A program made the translations under genes and the position numbers. A model generated the notes under the pieces. The model was not told where the DNA came from and ran no database searches. It saw only the letters and a program-made list of their open reading frames with translations. Shown piece by piece: positions 6,500-12,396 of a DNA stretch of 12,396 nucleotides. Position 1 is the first letter of the stretch. Every line of letters begins with the position of its first letter. Source of the stretch: Deltaproteobacteria bacterium (GTDB taxonomy: Bacteria; Desulfobacterota; Binatia; UBA9968); the NCBI GenBank assembly GCA_023250495.1, contig JAHFAP010000052.1, positions 1 through 12,396 on the forward strand, given 5' to 3'.

Positions 6500-6838
6500 C
6501 TATCTTCGCGATCCGGGAAGCTCCCTGATGGAGCTCCGGCTGCCAACGAGCTGTCTGATTTCTGCGAGGTATCTTTTGATGTCGGTGATCAGGCGCGGCC
6601 GGTTGGAAATGAGAGGGAGCAGGGCATAATTAAGGTAGTCTCCCTTGAGCACGTGGCACTCTTTGCAGCAGGCGACGATATTTTCGGGAGCGTCCTGGCC
6701 CCCTTTCAATAGAGGCACTAGATAATCCCTGACTTTCGAGTCGAATCTGCCACCGAAAAAAGAGAGCCGGCGGCCGCAGTAGGCGCAGACCTTAGCGGCG
6801 ATGAAAGACTTGGCGCAGAAAGACTTAACCTCTCCCAT
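6500..6838 (-). CDS. Small HNH-type nuclease-like protein, catalytic His replaced by Tyr
   Basis: A 112-residue protein with the layout of a four-cysteine HNH domain: CAYCG (Cys18, Cys21), then DYLVPLLKGG (38-47), then PENIVACCKECHVLKGD (51-67) with Asn53, Cys58, Cys61 and His62. In the family the middle motif is normally D-H-[IV]-x-P; here the His is Tyr39 (TAT, one transition from CAT). The zinc-binding cysteines and the GG and Asn positions are kept, so it may be an inactive or altered nuclease that still binds DNA. The gene starts 36 bases after the nrdJ stop on the same strand and is probably co-transcribed with it. The last ~45 residues resemble nothing I recognise. The role is unknown. 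Confidence 0.7.
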   Translation of the reverse strand: MGEVKSFCAKSFIAAKVCAYCGRRLSFFGGRFDSKVRDYLVPLLKGGQDAPENIVACCKECHVLKGDYLNYALLPLISNRPRLITDIKRYLAEIRQLVGSRSSIRELPGSRR

Positions 6839-6874
6839 CCCACCCAGCCCTGGAGCAAACTACCAAGGGTCGCG

Positions 6875-9634
6875 TCACGAGCAGCCACTCACGGCGCCGC
6901 AGTTCAAGCACTTGTAGCAGGCCCCGCTTCGAATCATGATCGCGCCGCAGTCCGGGCACGGCGGGGCATCCTGCTGGTATAGGCTGGTTATGCTGCTGAT
7001 CGTCCCCACCGGCGCTCCGCCGCGCGGGCCCGCCGTGGCGAGCTGCACGACCTTTTTGTTGGCGCTGTCGTCTTCCTCGCTCTTTTCCTTAACGACCCCG
7101 ACTTCCTGCTGCGCTTCCCCGTCGAGGAACTTTGTCGCCAGCCAACGAAAGATGTAGTCCATGATGGACTTTGCGATGGGGATGTTTGGATTTTTGGTGA
7201 AGCCCGACGGCTCAAAGCGCATGTGGCTGAACTTGTCGACCAGAACCCTCAAAGGCACCCCGTACTGCAGGGCCATGGAAATCGCAGTCGCAAACGAGTC
7301 CATCAAGCCTGATATCGTCGAGCCCTCCTTCGACATGGTGATGAAGATCTCCCCTGGCTGGCCGTCCTCGTACATCCCCACTGTGATGTAACCCTCGTGG
7401 CCGGCGATATCGAACTTGTGAGTGATCGACTTGCGCTCATCGGAAAGCTTGCGCCTGAACGGACGAGACTCTTTGGCTTCCGCCTTCGACGCCTTGGTCT
7501 CCTCTTTCGAAGTGTTGAGAGGCTGCGTCCGCTTCGAGCCGTCCCGGTAGATCGCCACGGCCTTGATTCCCAGCTTCCAAGCTTCGATATAGGCCTGCAC
7601 GATCTCCTCTACAGTTACGTCGCTGGGCATATTGATGGTCTTCGAGAGCGCCCCGGAAATGAACGGCTGGACCGCGCCCATCATCTTCAAATGGCCGAGG
7701 TGGTGGATCGAGCGGCTCCCGTTCGCCGGCTTAAAGGCGCAGTCGAAGACCAGCAGGTCTTCATCTTTCAGGTGCGGCGCTCCTTCGATGGTCTCGTGCT
7801 CGTCTATGTACTCCACGATCTCCTGGATCTGCTTTACGTCGTACCCCAGCCGTTTGAGGGCGCGCGGCACCGTGTTGTTAACGATCTTGAGCAGGCCCCC
7901 GCCGACCAGCTTCTTATACTTTACCAGGGCGATATCCGGCTCGACGCCGGTGGTATCGCAGTCCATCATAAAGGCGATGGTCCCGGTCGGCGCGAGCACG
8001 GAAATCTGGGAATTTTTCACTCCGTAGCCCTCCGCCTCCTGGCAGACCCGATCCCAGACCTCGCGGGCCGCGGCAAGGAGATCCAATGGCACATGAGACG
8101 GCGAGATCTTATAGGCATGGGAACGGTGTTTGTTCAGCACCCGAAGCATCGGCTGCCGGTTAGCGGCATAGCCGGCGAAGGGCTCCAAGTTCTTGGCGGC
8201 GCGGGCGGACTGTAGATAGCCCTCACCGGACATCAAGGCCGTCACCGCAGCGGCGTAGGCCCGACCCGCGTCAGAGTCATAAGGAAGGCCCAAGGACATG
8301 AGCAGCGCGCCAAGATTGGCATAACCCAGCCCCAGCTCGCGGAAGGCATGGGCGTTCGCGGTGATCTCGGACGTAGGATACGAGGCATTGTCGACCAGGA
8401 TGTCCTGAGCCAGGATGATGATATCCACGGTGCGGCGGAATGCCTCGACGTCGAAGACGCCATCGTCGCGCAGGAACTTTAGCAGGTTGAGCGACGCCAG
8501 GTTGCAGGCAGAATTGTCCAGATGCATGTACTCGGAGCATGGGTTGGAAGCGTTGATCCGGCCGGTGTTGGAGCAGGTGTGCCAGTCATTGATGGTCGAG
8601 TCGAACTGCATCCCTGGATCGCCGCAAAGGTAGGTCCCCTCGGCAATCATGCGGAGCAGGTCCCGGGCCTTGTAGGTCTCGCACACCTCGCCGCTCTTGA
8701 CGTAGCGCGTCTTCCACTCCCGGTCTTCCAGCACGGCCTGCATAAATTCGTCCGATACGCGGACCGAGTTGTTGGCGTTCTGAAAAAAGACGCTGCCGTA
8801 GGCCGGACCGTCCAGGCTGGAGTCGTACCCAGCCTCTATGAGGGCCCAGGCCTTCTTCTCTTCCTCGACCTTACACTTAATGAACTCCTCGATATCCGGG
8901 TGGTCCACGTCGAGAATCACCATCTTAGCCGCCCGCCGGGTCTTTCCTCCGGACTTGATCACGCCCGCTGAGGCGTCCGCGGCCTTCATGAAAGAGACCG
9001 GACCGGAGGCGGTCCCGCCGCCAGCCAGCTGCTCCTTGGCCGAGCGGATCCTGGAGAGGTTCACGCCTGAGCCTGAGCCGCCTTTGAAGATGATTCCCTC
9101 CTTGCGGTACCAGTCAAGAATAGATTCCATGGTGTCGTCGACTGAGAGAATGAAGCAGGCGGAGCACTGGGGTTTTTCCTCGATGCCGCAGTTGAACCAA
9201 ACCGGGCTATTGAAGCAGGCCTTTTGATGGAGCAGTATGTGGGTGAGCTCGTCGAAGAAGATCTGAGCGTCATCCTCGCTGGCAAAATAGCCGTCGGCTC
9301 TGCCCCATGCGGTCACGGTGTTGACCACCCGGCCGATGAGCTGCCTGACGCTGTGCTCCCGCTGCAGGCTGCCTAACGGGCCGCGGAAATATTTGGAGAC
9401 CACCACATTGGTGGCCATCTGGGACCAGGACTTAGGGATCTCCACGTTGGCCTGCTCAAAAACGACCTTGCCTCTTTCATTGAGTATGGTCGCCGCACGG
9501 GCCTCCCATTCGACTTCATCATAAGGGCTGACCCCCGCGCGAGTGAAATAACGCTCCAGCGTAAGCCCGGTCTTGATCTCGGAGCCTGTCTGAGCAACCT
9601 TTTCCCCTGCCTGTTGCGGCGCCGCTTTTGCCAT
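6875..9634 (-). CDS. nrdJ: Adenosylcobalamin-dependent (class II) ribonucleoside-diphosphate reductase
   Basis: Class II reductase makes deoxyribonucleotides with or without oxygen, using a thiyl radical generated from adenosylcobalamin. The 919-residue product shows the active-site set: Cys160 in CSACFI, radical Cys366 within NPCSE (Asn364, Glu368), and Cys377 in DNSACNLASLN. The 11-residue gap between the last two cysteines matches characterised NrdJ. The substrate loop region FKGGSGSGVNLSRIRS lies at 183-198. The C-terminal part has a TSCPD-like domain (about 730-800) and a CxxC...CxxC zinc-ribbon-like tail (PCPDCG, CYKCLNCG) likely used in re-reduction. No intein or frameshift interrupts it. 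The start at 9634 has AAAGGAGG nine bases upstream. Candidate NrdR boxes lie in the leader, and the HNH gene follows closely. Confidence 0.97.
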   Translation of the reverse strand: MAKAAPQQAGEKVAQTGSEIKTGLTLERYFTRAGVSPYDEVEWEARAATILNERGKVVFEQANVEIPKSWSQMATNVVVSKYFRGPLGSLQREHSVRQLIGRVVNTVTAWGRADGYFASEDDAQIFFDELTHILLHQKACFNSPVWFNCGIEEKPQCSACFILSVDDTMESILDWYRKEGIIFKGGSGSGVNLSRIRSAKEQLAGGGTASGPVSFMKAADASAGVIKSGGKTRRAAKMVILDVDHPDIEEFIKCKVEEEKKAWALIEAGYDSSLDGPAYGSVFFQNANNSVRVSDEFMQAVLEDREWKTRYVKSGEVCETYKARDLLRMIAEGTYLCGDPGMQFDSTINDWHTCSNTGRINASNPCSEYMHLDNSACNLASLNLLKFLRDDGVFDVEAFRRTVDIIILAQDILVDNASYPTSEITANAHAFRELGLGYANLGALLMSLGLPYDSDAGRAYAAAVTALMSGEGYLQSARAAKNLEPFAGYAANRQPMLRVLNKHRSHAYKISPSHVPLDLLAAAREVWDRVCQEAEGYGVKNSQISVLAPTGTIAFMMDCDTTGVEPDIALVKYKKLVGGGLLKIVNNTVPRALKRLGYDVKQIQEIVEYIDEHETIEGAPHLKDEDLLVFDCAFKPANGSRSIHHLGHLKMMGAVQPFISGALSKTINMPSDVTVEEIVQAYIEAWKLGIKAVAIYRDGSKRTQPLNTSKEETKASKAEAKESRPFRRKLSDERKSITHKFDIAGHEGYITVGMYEDGQPGEIFITMSKEGSTISGLMDSFATAISMALQYGVPLRVLVDKFSHMRFEPSGFTKNPNIPIAKSIMDYIFRWLATKFLDGEAQQEVGVVKEKSEEDDSANKKVVQLATAGPRGGAPVGTISSITSLYQQDAPPCPDCGAIMIRSGACYKCLNCGAVSGCS

Positions 9635-9643
9635 CTATCCCAG

Positions 9644-9651
9644 CCTCCTTT
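9644..9651 (-). promoter_or_regulatory. Strong Shine-Dalgarno of nrdJ
   Basis: AAAGGAGG on the minus strand lies nine bases before the ATG at 9634. It is the best ribosome binding site in the window and fixes the nrdJ start. Confidence 0.85.
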
Positions 9652-9663
9652 CTCGAAGCCCCC

Positions 9664-9679
9664 CTCCTAGCTGTTGTGG
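9664..9679. promoter_or_regulatory. Candidate NrdR box, weaker copy
   Basis: Compared with the known 16-base NrdR palindrome (acaCwAtATaTwGwgt), this site matches 9 positions, including five of the six most conserved ones. It begins exactly 32 bases from the start of the better box at 9696, which is three helical turns and the usual layout for paired NrdR boxes. Alone it would not be called; the spacing makes it credible. Confidence 0.4.
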
Positions 9680-9695
9680 GACTCCTTTCCGCGCT

Positions 9696-9711
9696 ACCCC
9701 ATATATTGTTA
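9696..9711. promoter_or_regulatory. Candidate NrdR box, main copy
   Basis: ACCCCATATATTGTTA matches 12 of 16 positions of the NrdR box consensus, with all six most conserved bases (C, A, A, T, T, G) present. It lies directly downstream of the predicted nrdJ transcription start, where bound NrdR repressor would block transcription. NrdR is the known ATP/dATP-sensing repressor of reductase genes; its own gene is not in this window. Confidence 0.65.
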
Positions 9712-9718
9712 TACTGCC

Positions 9719-9747
9719 TTTATGAAGGTTTTATGAAAAATTGTCAA
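9719..9747 (-). promoter_or_regulatory. Predicted nrdJ promoter
   Basis: A perfect TTGACA (9742-9747, minus strand) is followed after 17 bases by CATAAA (9719-9724), four of six to the consensus. The start would fall near 9712, next to the NrdR box at 9696-9711. The surrounding stretch is AT-rich. The rest of the 229-base gap between nrdJ and the DUF721 gene shows no gene and no recognisable cobalamin riboswitch. Confidence 0.55.
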
Positions 9748-9863
9748 GAAAAAATTTTTCTTCGCTCTCTCCCCAAGGAAGCGGGCGCTATGAGTGGCGG
9801 CTGCAAAGATGGCCTGTAGAGTCTGGCTCGTACTTTTGATAGACATCAGGGTGAGCCGAGAAG

Positions 9864-10334
9864 ATGGAGAAGCGCGACCCGCAAATAGAAAAGCTGGGAG
9901 AGATCCTGGACAAATCTCTCAAGCGGCTGGACCCTTCCGGCAGGCTGGTAGAATACGGAGTGTGGCCGATATGGAATGAAACGGTTGGCCCCATGATCGC
10001 CCGCAATGCCCAGCCGGAAAAGATTCGCCACGGGACGCTTTTTGTGAGGGTCTCAAGCCCGGTGTGGATGCAACAGCTCCAGTACATGAAAGAGGCGATC
10101 GCGGAAAAGCTCAATCATGGACTCGGCAGGGAAATTGTTAAAAACGTCTTTTTCTTCGTCGGCAAAGTAGAGGCAGAAGTCGCTGGACAAGAAGCCACCA
10201 AGCTGGAGTCCCCTGCCCCCTCCGGGTCTCAACCTAAGCTCGATGAAGAGACGCTGCGCCCGATCAAGGACCCGGAAATCCGCCGCGCGTTGAGAAGACT
10301 CTTCGTCGCCCACTCCCGCAAGGGAAAGAATTAG
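9864..10334 (+). CDS. DUF721 / DciA-like protein
   Basis: A 156-residue protein with an N-terminal DUF721 domain (about 5-95). The family pattern is visible: WPIWNETVGPMIARNAQP (Trp37, Gly42, Pro51), then RHGTLFVRVSSPVWMQQL (Gly57, Leu59, Trp68, Leu72) and KLN at 82-84. DUF721 includes DciA, which loads or activates the replicative helicase DnaB in bacteria lacking DnaC, so a replication role is plausible but not shown here. A charged, proline-containing linker (about 103-130) leads to a basic helical tail (IRRALRRLFVAHSRKGKN). Only a poor Shine-Dalgarno precedes the ATG. It is divergent from nrdJ and its end overlaps the convergent methyltransferase gene by four bases. Confidence 0.82.
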   Translation: MEKRDPQIEKLGEILDKSLKRLDPSGRLVEYGVWPIWNETVGPMIARNAQPEKIRHGTLFVRVSSPVWMQQLQYMKEAIAEKLNHGLGREIVKNVFFFVGKVEAEVAGQEATKLESPAPSGSQPKLDEETLRPIKDPEIRRALRRLFVAHSRKGKN

Positions 10335-11095
10335 CAACTCAAGGAAGGCCGCCCCGCCAAAACGGCGCTCATCTCAGAAGTATATTTTCTCTCTTTGGTG
10401 TAGACGATGAGGGCAGGCATGATCTTGAGCTCGCTGCTGGCCCCCTTGACCCCCTCCGCCAAGACAAGAGCCGCGCCACTCCCTTCAAACGAATGGACCA
10501 GTCTCACGCGCTTGGGCTCCAGCTCTTCTTCACGCATCGCCTGAAGCAGATCGACCATTCGCGTGGCCGGGTAAACCAGGGCTATTTTGCCACCGCTGCG
10601 CAGCAGGTAGGCGGCTGCGCGGAGAAAGTCCCGGAGCCGGGCTTTAATCTCGTGGCGCGCCACGCGCTTTTCCGGATCCGGGTTGATCCTGCCGCTGGTG
10701 ACGCCGCGGTAGGGAGGATTGCAGACGGCGACGTCAAAACTGCCCGCAGGAAAGAATTGTTCGATCTCGCGCACATCTCCCTGGACGATCGAAACGCGGT
10801 GACCCAGGCGGTTGAGCGCCGCGCTCCTCACCGCCCTGCGCGCCATCTCCTCTTGAATCTCCAGACCGGCAACCTTTAGCGATGGGTAGCGTGAGGCGAG
10901 AATGAGCGCGACCACTCCATTTCCGGTCCCCAGATCGACAACCCGTTCTCCTCCGCGAGCAGTCGCGAAGTGAGCCAGCAGCAGCGCGTCAATCGAGAAG
11001 CGGTATCCCTTCTTGCTTTGGATTATGGAAAGCCTGTCCCGAAAGAGCGCGTCTAGCGTCTCGCGTCGCGCTGGCGCCAAGATTTGTTTCGCCAT
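10331..11095 (-). CDS. tRNA1(Val) adenine(37)-N6-methyltransferase-like protein (TrmN6/YfiC family)
   Basis: A 254-residue SAM-dependent methyltransferase. The opening RLSIIQSKKGYRFSIDALLLAHFA (21-44) is typical of the TrmN6/YfiC group. The SAM-binding loop is VVDLGTGNGVVALIL (52-66), an acidic strand end follows at GLEIQEEMA, and the catalytic NPPY motif is at 126-129. NPPY enzymes methylate an exocyclic amino group; in TrmN6 this is N6 of A37 in tRNA1(Val). The exact substrate here is inferred from family resemblance only. The ATG at 11095 has a weak AAGAG before it. The gene is divergent from mlaE and overlaps the end of the DUF721 gene by four bases (TTAG carries both stops). Confidence 0.88.
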   Translation of the reverse strand: MAKQILAPARRETLDALFRDRLSIIQSKKGYRFSIDALLLAHFATARGGERVVDLGTGNGVVALILASRYPSLKVAGLEIQEEMARRAVRSAALNRLGHRVSIVQGDVREIEQFFPAGSFDVAVCNPPYRGVTSGRINPDPEKRVARHEIKARLRDFLRAAAYLLRSGGKIALVYPATRMVDLLQAMREEELEPKRVRLVHSFEGSGAALVLAEGVKGASSELKIMPALIVYTKERKYTSEMSAVLAGRPSLSC

Positions 11096-11099
11096 ACTC

Positions 11100-11128
11100 T
11101 TGCAAATTGTCCCGCTTTTTTATATTAG
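11100..11128 (+). promoter_or_regulatory. Possible mlaEF promoter
   Basis: TTGCAA (11100-11105) and TATTAG (11123-11128) are 17 bases apart; an overlapping TATATT at 11121-11126 would leave 15. Both elements are imperfect. The location, in the 66-base gap between divergent trmN6-like and mlaE genes, is right for a promoter. Confidence 0.3.
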
Positions 11129-11161
11129 CGTGATGCTACAAGCCCTCTTCACAACACAGAC

Positions 11162-11932
11162 ATGCTTTTCCTTGTGGGTCAAATCGGCCGGTTCAGCCTC
11201 CGTCAGCTTTCCGACATGGGAAGGATGTTTTTTTTCCTCCTTTCCGCCTTGGTCCTGGCGTTCCGCCCGCCGGCCAAAATCCGCCTCATTATCTATCATA
11301 TCAAAACCATCGGGGTTGATTCTCTCTCGGTCGTGCTCCTCTCCGGTTTCTTTACCGGAATGGTTATGGGCTTCCAAGGCTATTATAGCTTGAGAAAGTT
11401 TAACGCCGAAAGCTGGCTCGGCTCGGCCGCAGCCCTGGGCCTGTTGCGCGAGCTAGGCCCGGTGCTGTCGGCCTTTATGGTCACGGGAAGGACAGGCTCG
11501 GCCATGGCTGCGGAACTCGGCACCATGAGGGCCACGGAACAGATCGATGCGCTCTACTCTATGGCCATCAACCCGATCAAGTATCTGGTCTCGCCGCGCA
11601 TCATCGCCAGCTTAATCGCCATGCCCTTGCTCACCGCTATCTTTGACGTCGTGGGGATATATGGCGCCTACCTAATCGGGGTCGGCTTGCTCGGGGTGAG
11701 CTCCGGAAGCTATTTCTCAGGCATGGAAAGCAGCGTGGTCTTCCATGATGTTTATAGCGGATTCATGAAGTCCGTGAGTTTTGGGCTGATTATTACGTGG
11801 GTTTGCTGCTATAAGGGATTTCATGCGCCACCTATGGCCACCGGGGTGAGCCAGGCGACGACCGAGTCCGTGGTGCTTTCCTTTGTCTTCATACTTGTTT
11901 GGGATTATTTCTTAACTTCGATTATGCTGTGA
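11162..11932 (+). CDS. mlaE: MlaE-family ABC transporter permease
   Basis: MlaE is the inner-membrane permease of the Mla system, which moves phospholipids between inner and outer membranes with MlaF (ATPase), MlaD and others. The 256-residue product has the family length and hallmark stretch: LLRELGPVLSAFMVTGRTGS (95-114) followed by AMAAELGTMRATEQIDALYS (115-134). Hydrophobic segments lie at about 22-38, 54-75, 145-178, 204-218 and 237-256. The ATG at 11162 has no good Shine-Dalgarno; an in-frame stop at 11126-11128 and no start codon between limit it to this position. Its stop overlaps the mlaF start (TGATG), implying coupled translation. Confidence 0.94.
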   Translation: MLFLVGQIGRFSLRQLSDMGRMFFFLLSALVLAFRPPAKIRLIIYHIKTIGVDSLSVVLLSGFFTGMVMGFQGYYSLRKFNAESWLGSAAALGLLRELGPVLSAFMVTGRTGSAMAAELGTMRATEQIDALYSMAINPIKYLVSPRIIASLIAMPLLTAIFDVVGIYGAYLIGVGLLGVSSGSYFSGMESSVVFHDVYSGFMKSVSFGLIITWVCCYKGFHAPPMATGVSQATTESVVLSFVFILVWDYFLTSIML

Positions 11933-12396
11933 TGAAACTACTGATTCGGGTGGCTGACTTGCACAAGGGCTTTGGGGGCCAACAAGTGCTTAAAGGCGTG
12001 AACTTGGATTTCGTCGCGGGCAAGATCACCACGATAGTGGGAACAAGCGGTTGTGGCAAGACCGTGCTACTGAAACATCTGAATGCCCTTCTCCTGCCCG
12101 ACCGGGGCGAGGTCTTCGTGGATGGCGTGGACATCACCAAACTGGGCCAAAAAGAGTTATACGAAATCCGCAGCCGATTCGGCGTCCTTTTCCAGGGGGC
12201 CGCGCTGCTCGATTCCATGCCGGTTTTCGACAACGTCGCTTTCCCTCTAAGGGAAAAAACCAGGACGAGCGAGGATAAAATTCGCCAAAAGGTTGAGGAG
12301 CGTCTAGAACAGGTGGGGCTTGAGGGAATGGGACATAAATACCCCGCGGAATTGAGTGGCGGGATGAGAAAGCGGGCCGGGCTGGCCCGGGCGTTG
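11932..12396 (+). CDS. mlaF: MlaF-family ABC transporter ATPase, C-terminus cut by window edge
   Basis: The ATPase partner of MlaE. The 155 visible residues begin MKLLIRVADLHKGFGGQQVL and run to the window edge without a stop; about 100 more are expected. Walker A is GTSGCGKT (37-44), the Q-loop is VLFQGAALLDSMPVFDNVAF (about 85-104), and the ABC signature reads LSGGMRKRAGLARAL at the edge. Walker B and the switch His lie beyond the window. SGGM with a following KR pair is typical of the MlaF group. The start ATG overlaps the last base of the mlaE stop codon by one base, so the two subunits are probably made in step. mlaD and mlaC would be expected further right. Confidence 0.95.
   Translation, partial: MKLLIRVADLHKGFGGQQVLKGVNLDFVAGKITTIVGTSGCGKTVLLKHLNALLLPDRGEVFVDGVDITKLGQKELYEIRSRFGVLFQGAALLDSMPVFDNVAFPLREKTRTSEDKIRQKVEERLEQVGLEGMGHKYPAELSGGMRKRAGLARAL

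Noticed and set aside
6513..6542. Hairpin GAAGCTCC/GGAGCTCC as terminator of the HNH gene
   Set aside because: It lies within the last codons of the gene and has no T-run after it.
7397..8215. Plus-strand 272-codon open frame inside nrdJ
   Set aside because: Antisense to conserved nrdJ coding sequence with no recognisable protein features.
6875..9634. Intein in nrdJ
   Set aside because: All catalytic motifs follow at normal spacing, total length is typical, and no Cys/Ser start with terminal HN-Cys splice pattern is present.
9635..9863. Cobalamin riboswitch before the B12-dependent reductase
   Set aside because: No B12-box-like core or multi-stem layout could be seen; the leader before nrdJ is short and is explained by promoter, NrdR boxes and ribosome binding site.

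Overview
The window reads as chromosomal housekeeping DNA from a Gram-negative, probably uncultivated bacterium. The outer-membrane lipid transport genes (mlaE/mlaF), a DUF721/DciA protein, a cobalamin-dependent ribonucleotide reductase and a rpsO-pnp-M16-dut-purB gene order fit a Desulfobacterota/NC10/Rokubacteria-type lineage. That placement is an impression from gene content and order; the sequence does not prove it. Coding DNA is GC-rich and densely packed, with no insertion sequence, phage gene, CRISPR array, tRNA or rRNA seen.

Left part (1-5785, all minus strand). In transcription order: a small membrane protein, rpsO (ribosomal protein S15), pnp (polynucleotide phosphorylase), an M16 zinc peptidase, dut (dUTPase) and purB (adenylosuccinate lyase, cut by the left edge). 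The gaps between these genes and one gene interior carry AT- or purine-rich period-7 repeats. One array fills the purB/dut gap and supplies the dut stop codon. A second fills the dut/M16 gap and supplies the M16 stop codon. A third lies in frame inside the M16 gene and adds 14 residues.

Middle part (5888-9863). A secreted DUF4124-plus-retropepsin-like protein (plus strand) converges on a small HNH-type protein (minus strand). The HNH gene lies directly downstream of the large class II ribonucleotide reductase gene nrdJ. The nrdJ upstream region holds a strong Shine-Dalgarno sequence, a TTGACA-type promoter, and two candidate NrdR boxes spaced exactly 32 bp apart, just downstream of the predicted transcription start.

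Right part (9864-12396). A DciA-like DUF721 protein (plus) converges on a TrmN6-like tRNA adenine methyltransferase (minus), with a 4-base overlap of their ends. Divergent from the latter are mlaE and mlaF, overlapping by one base at TGATG; mlaF is cut by the right edge before Walker B.

No clearly new multi-gene system is visible. The points most worth a second look are the heptamer repeats that provide stop codons and peptide sequence, an HNH protein with Tyr in place of the usual catalytic His, the tandem NrdR boxes, and a nested inverted repeat before rpsO.
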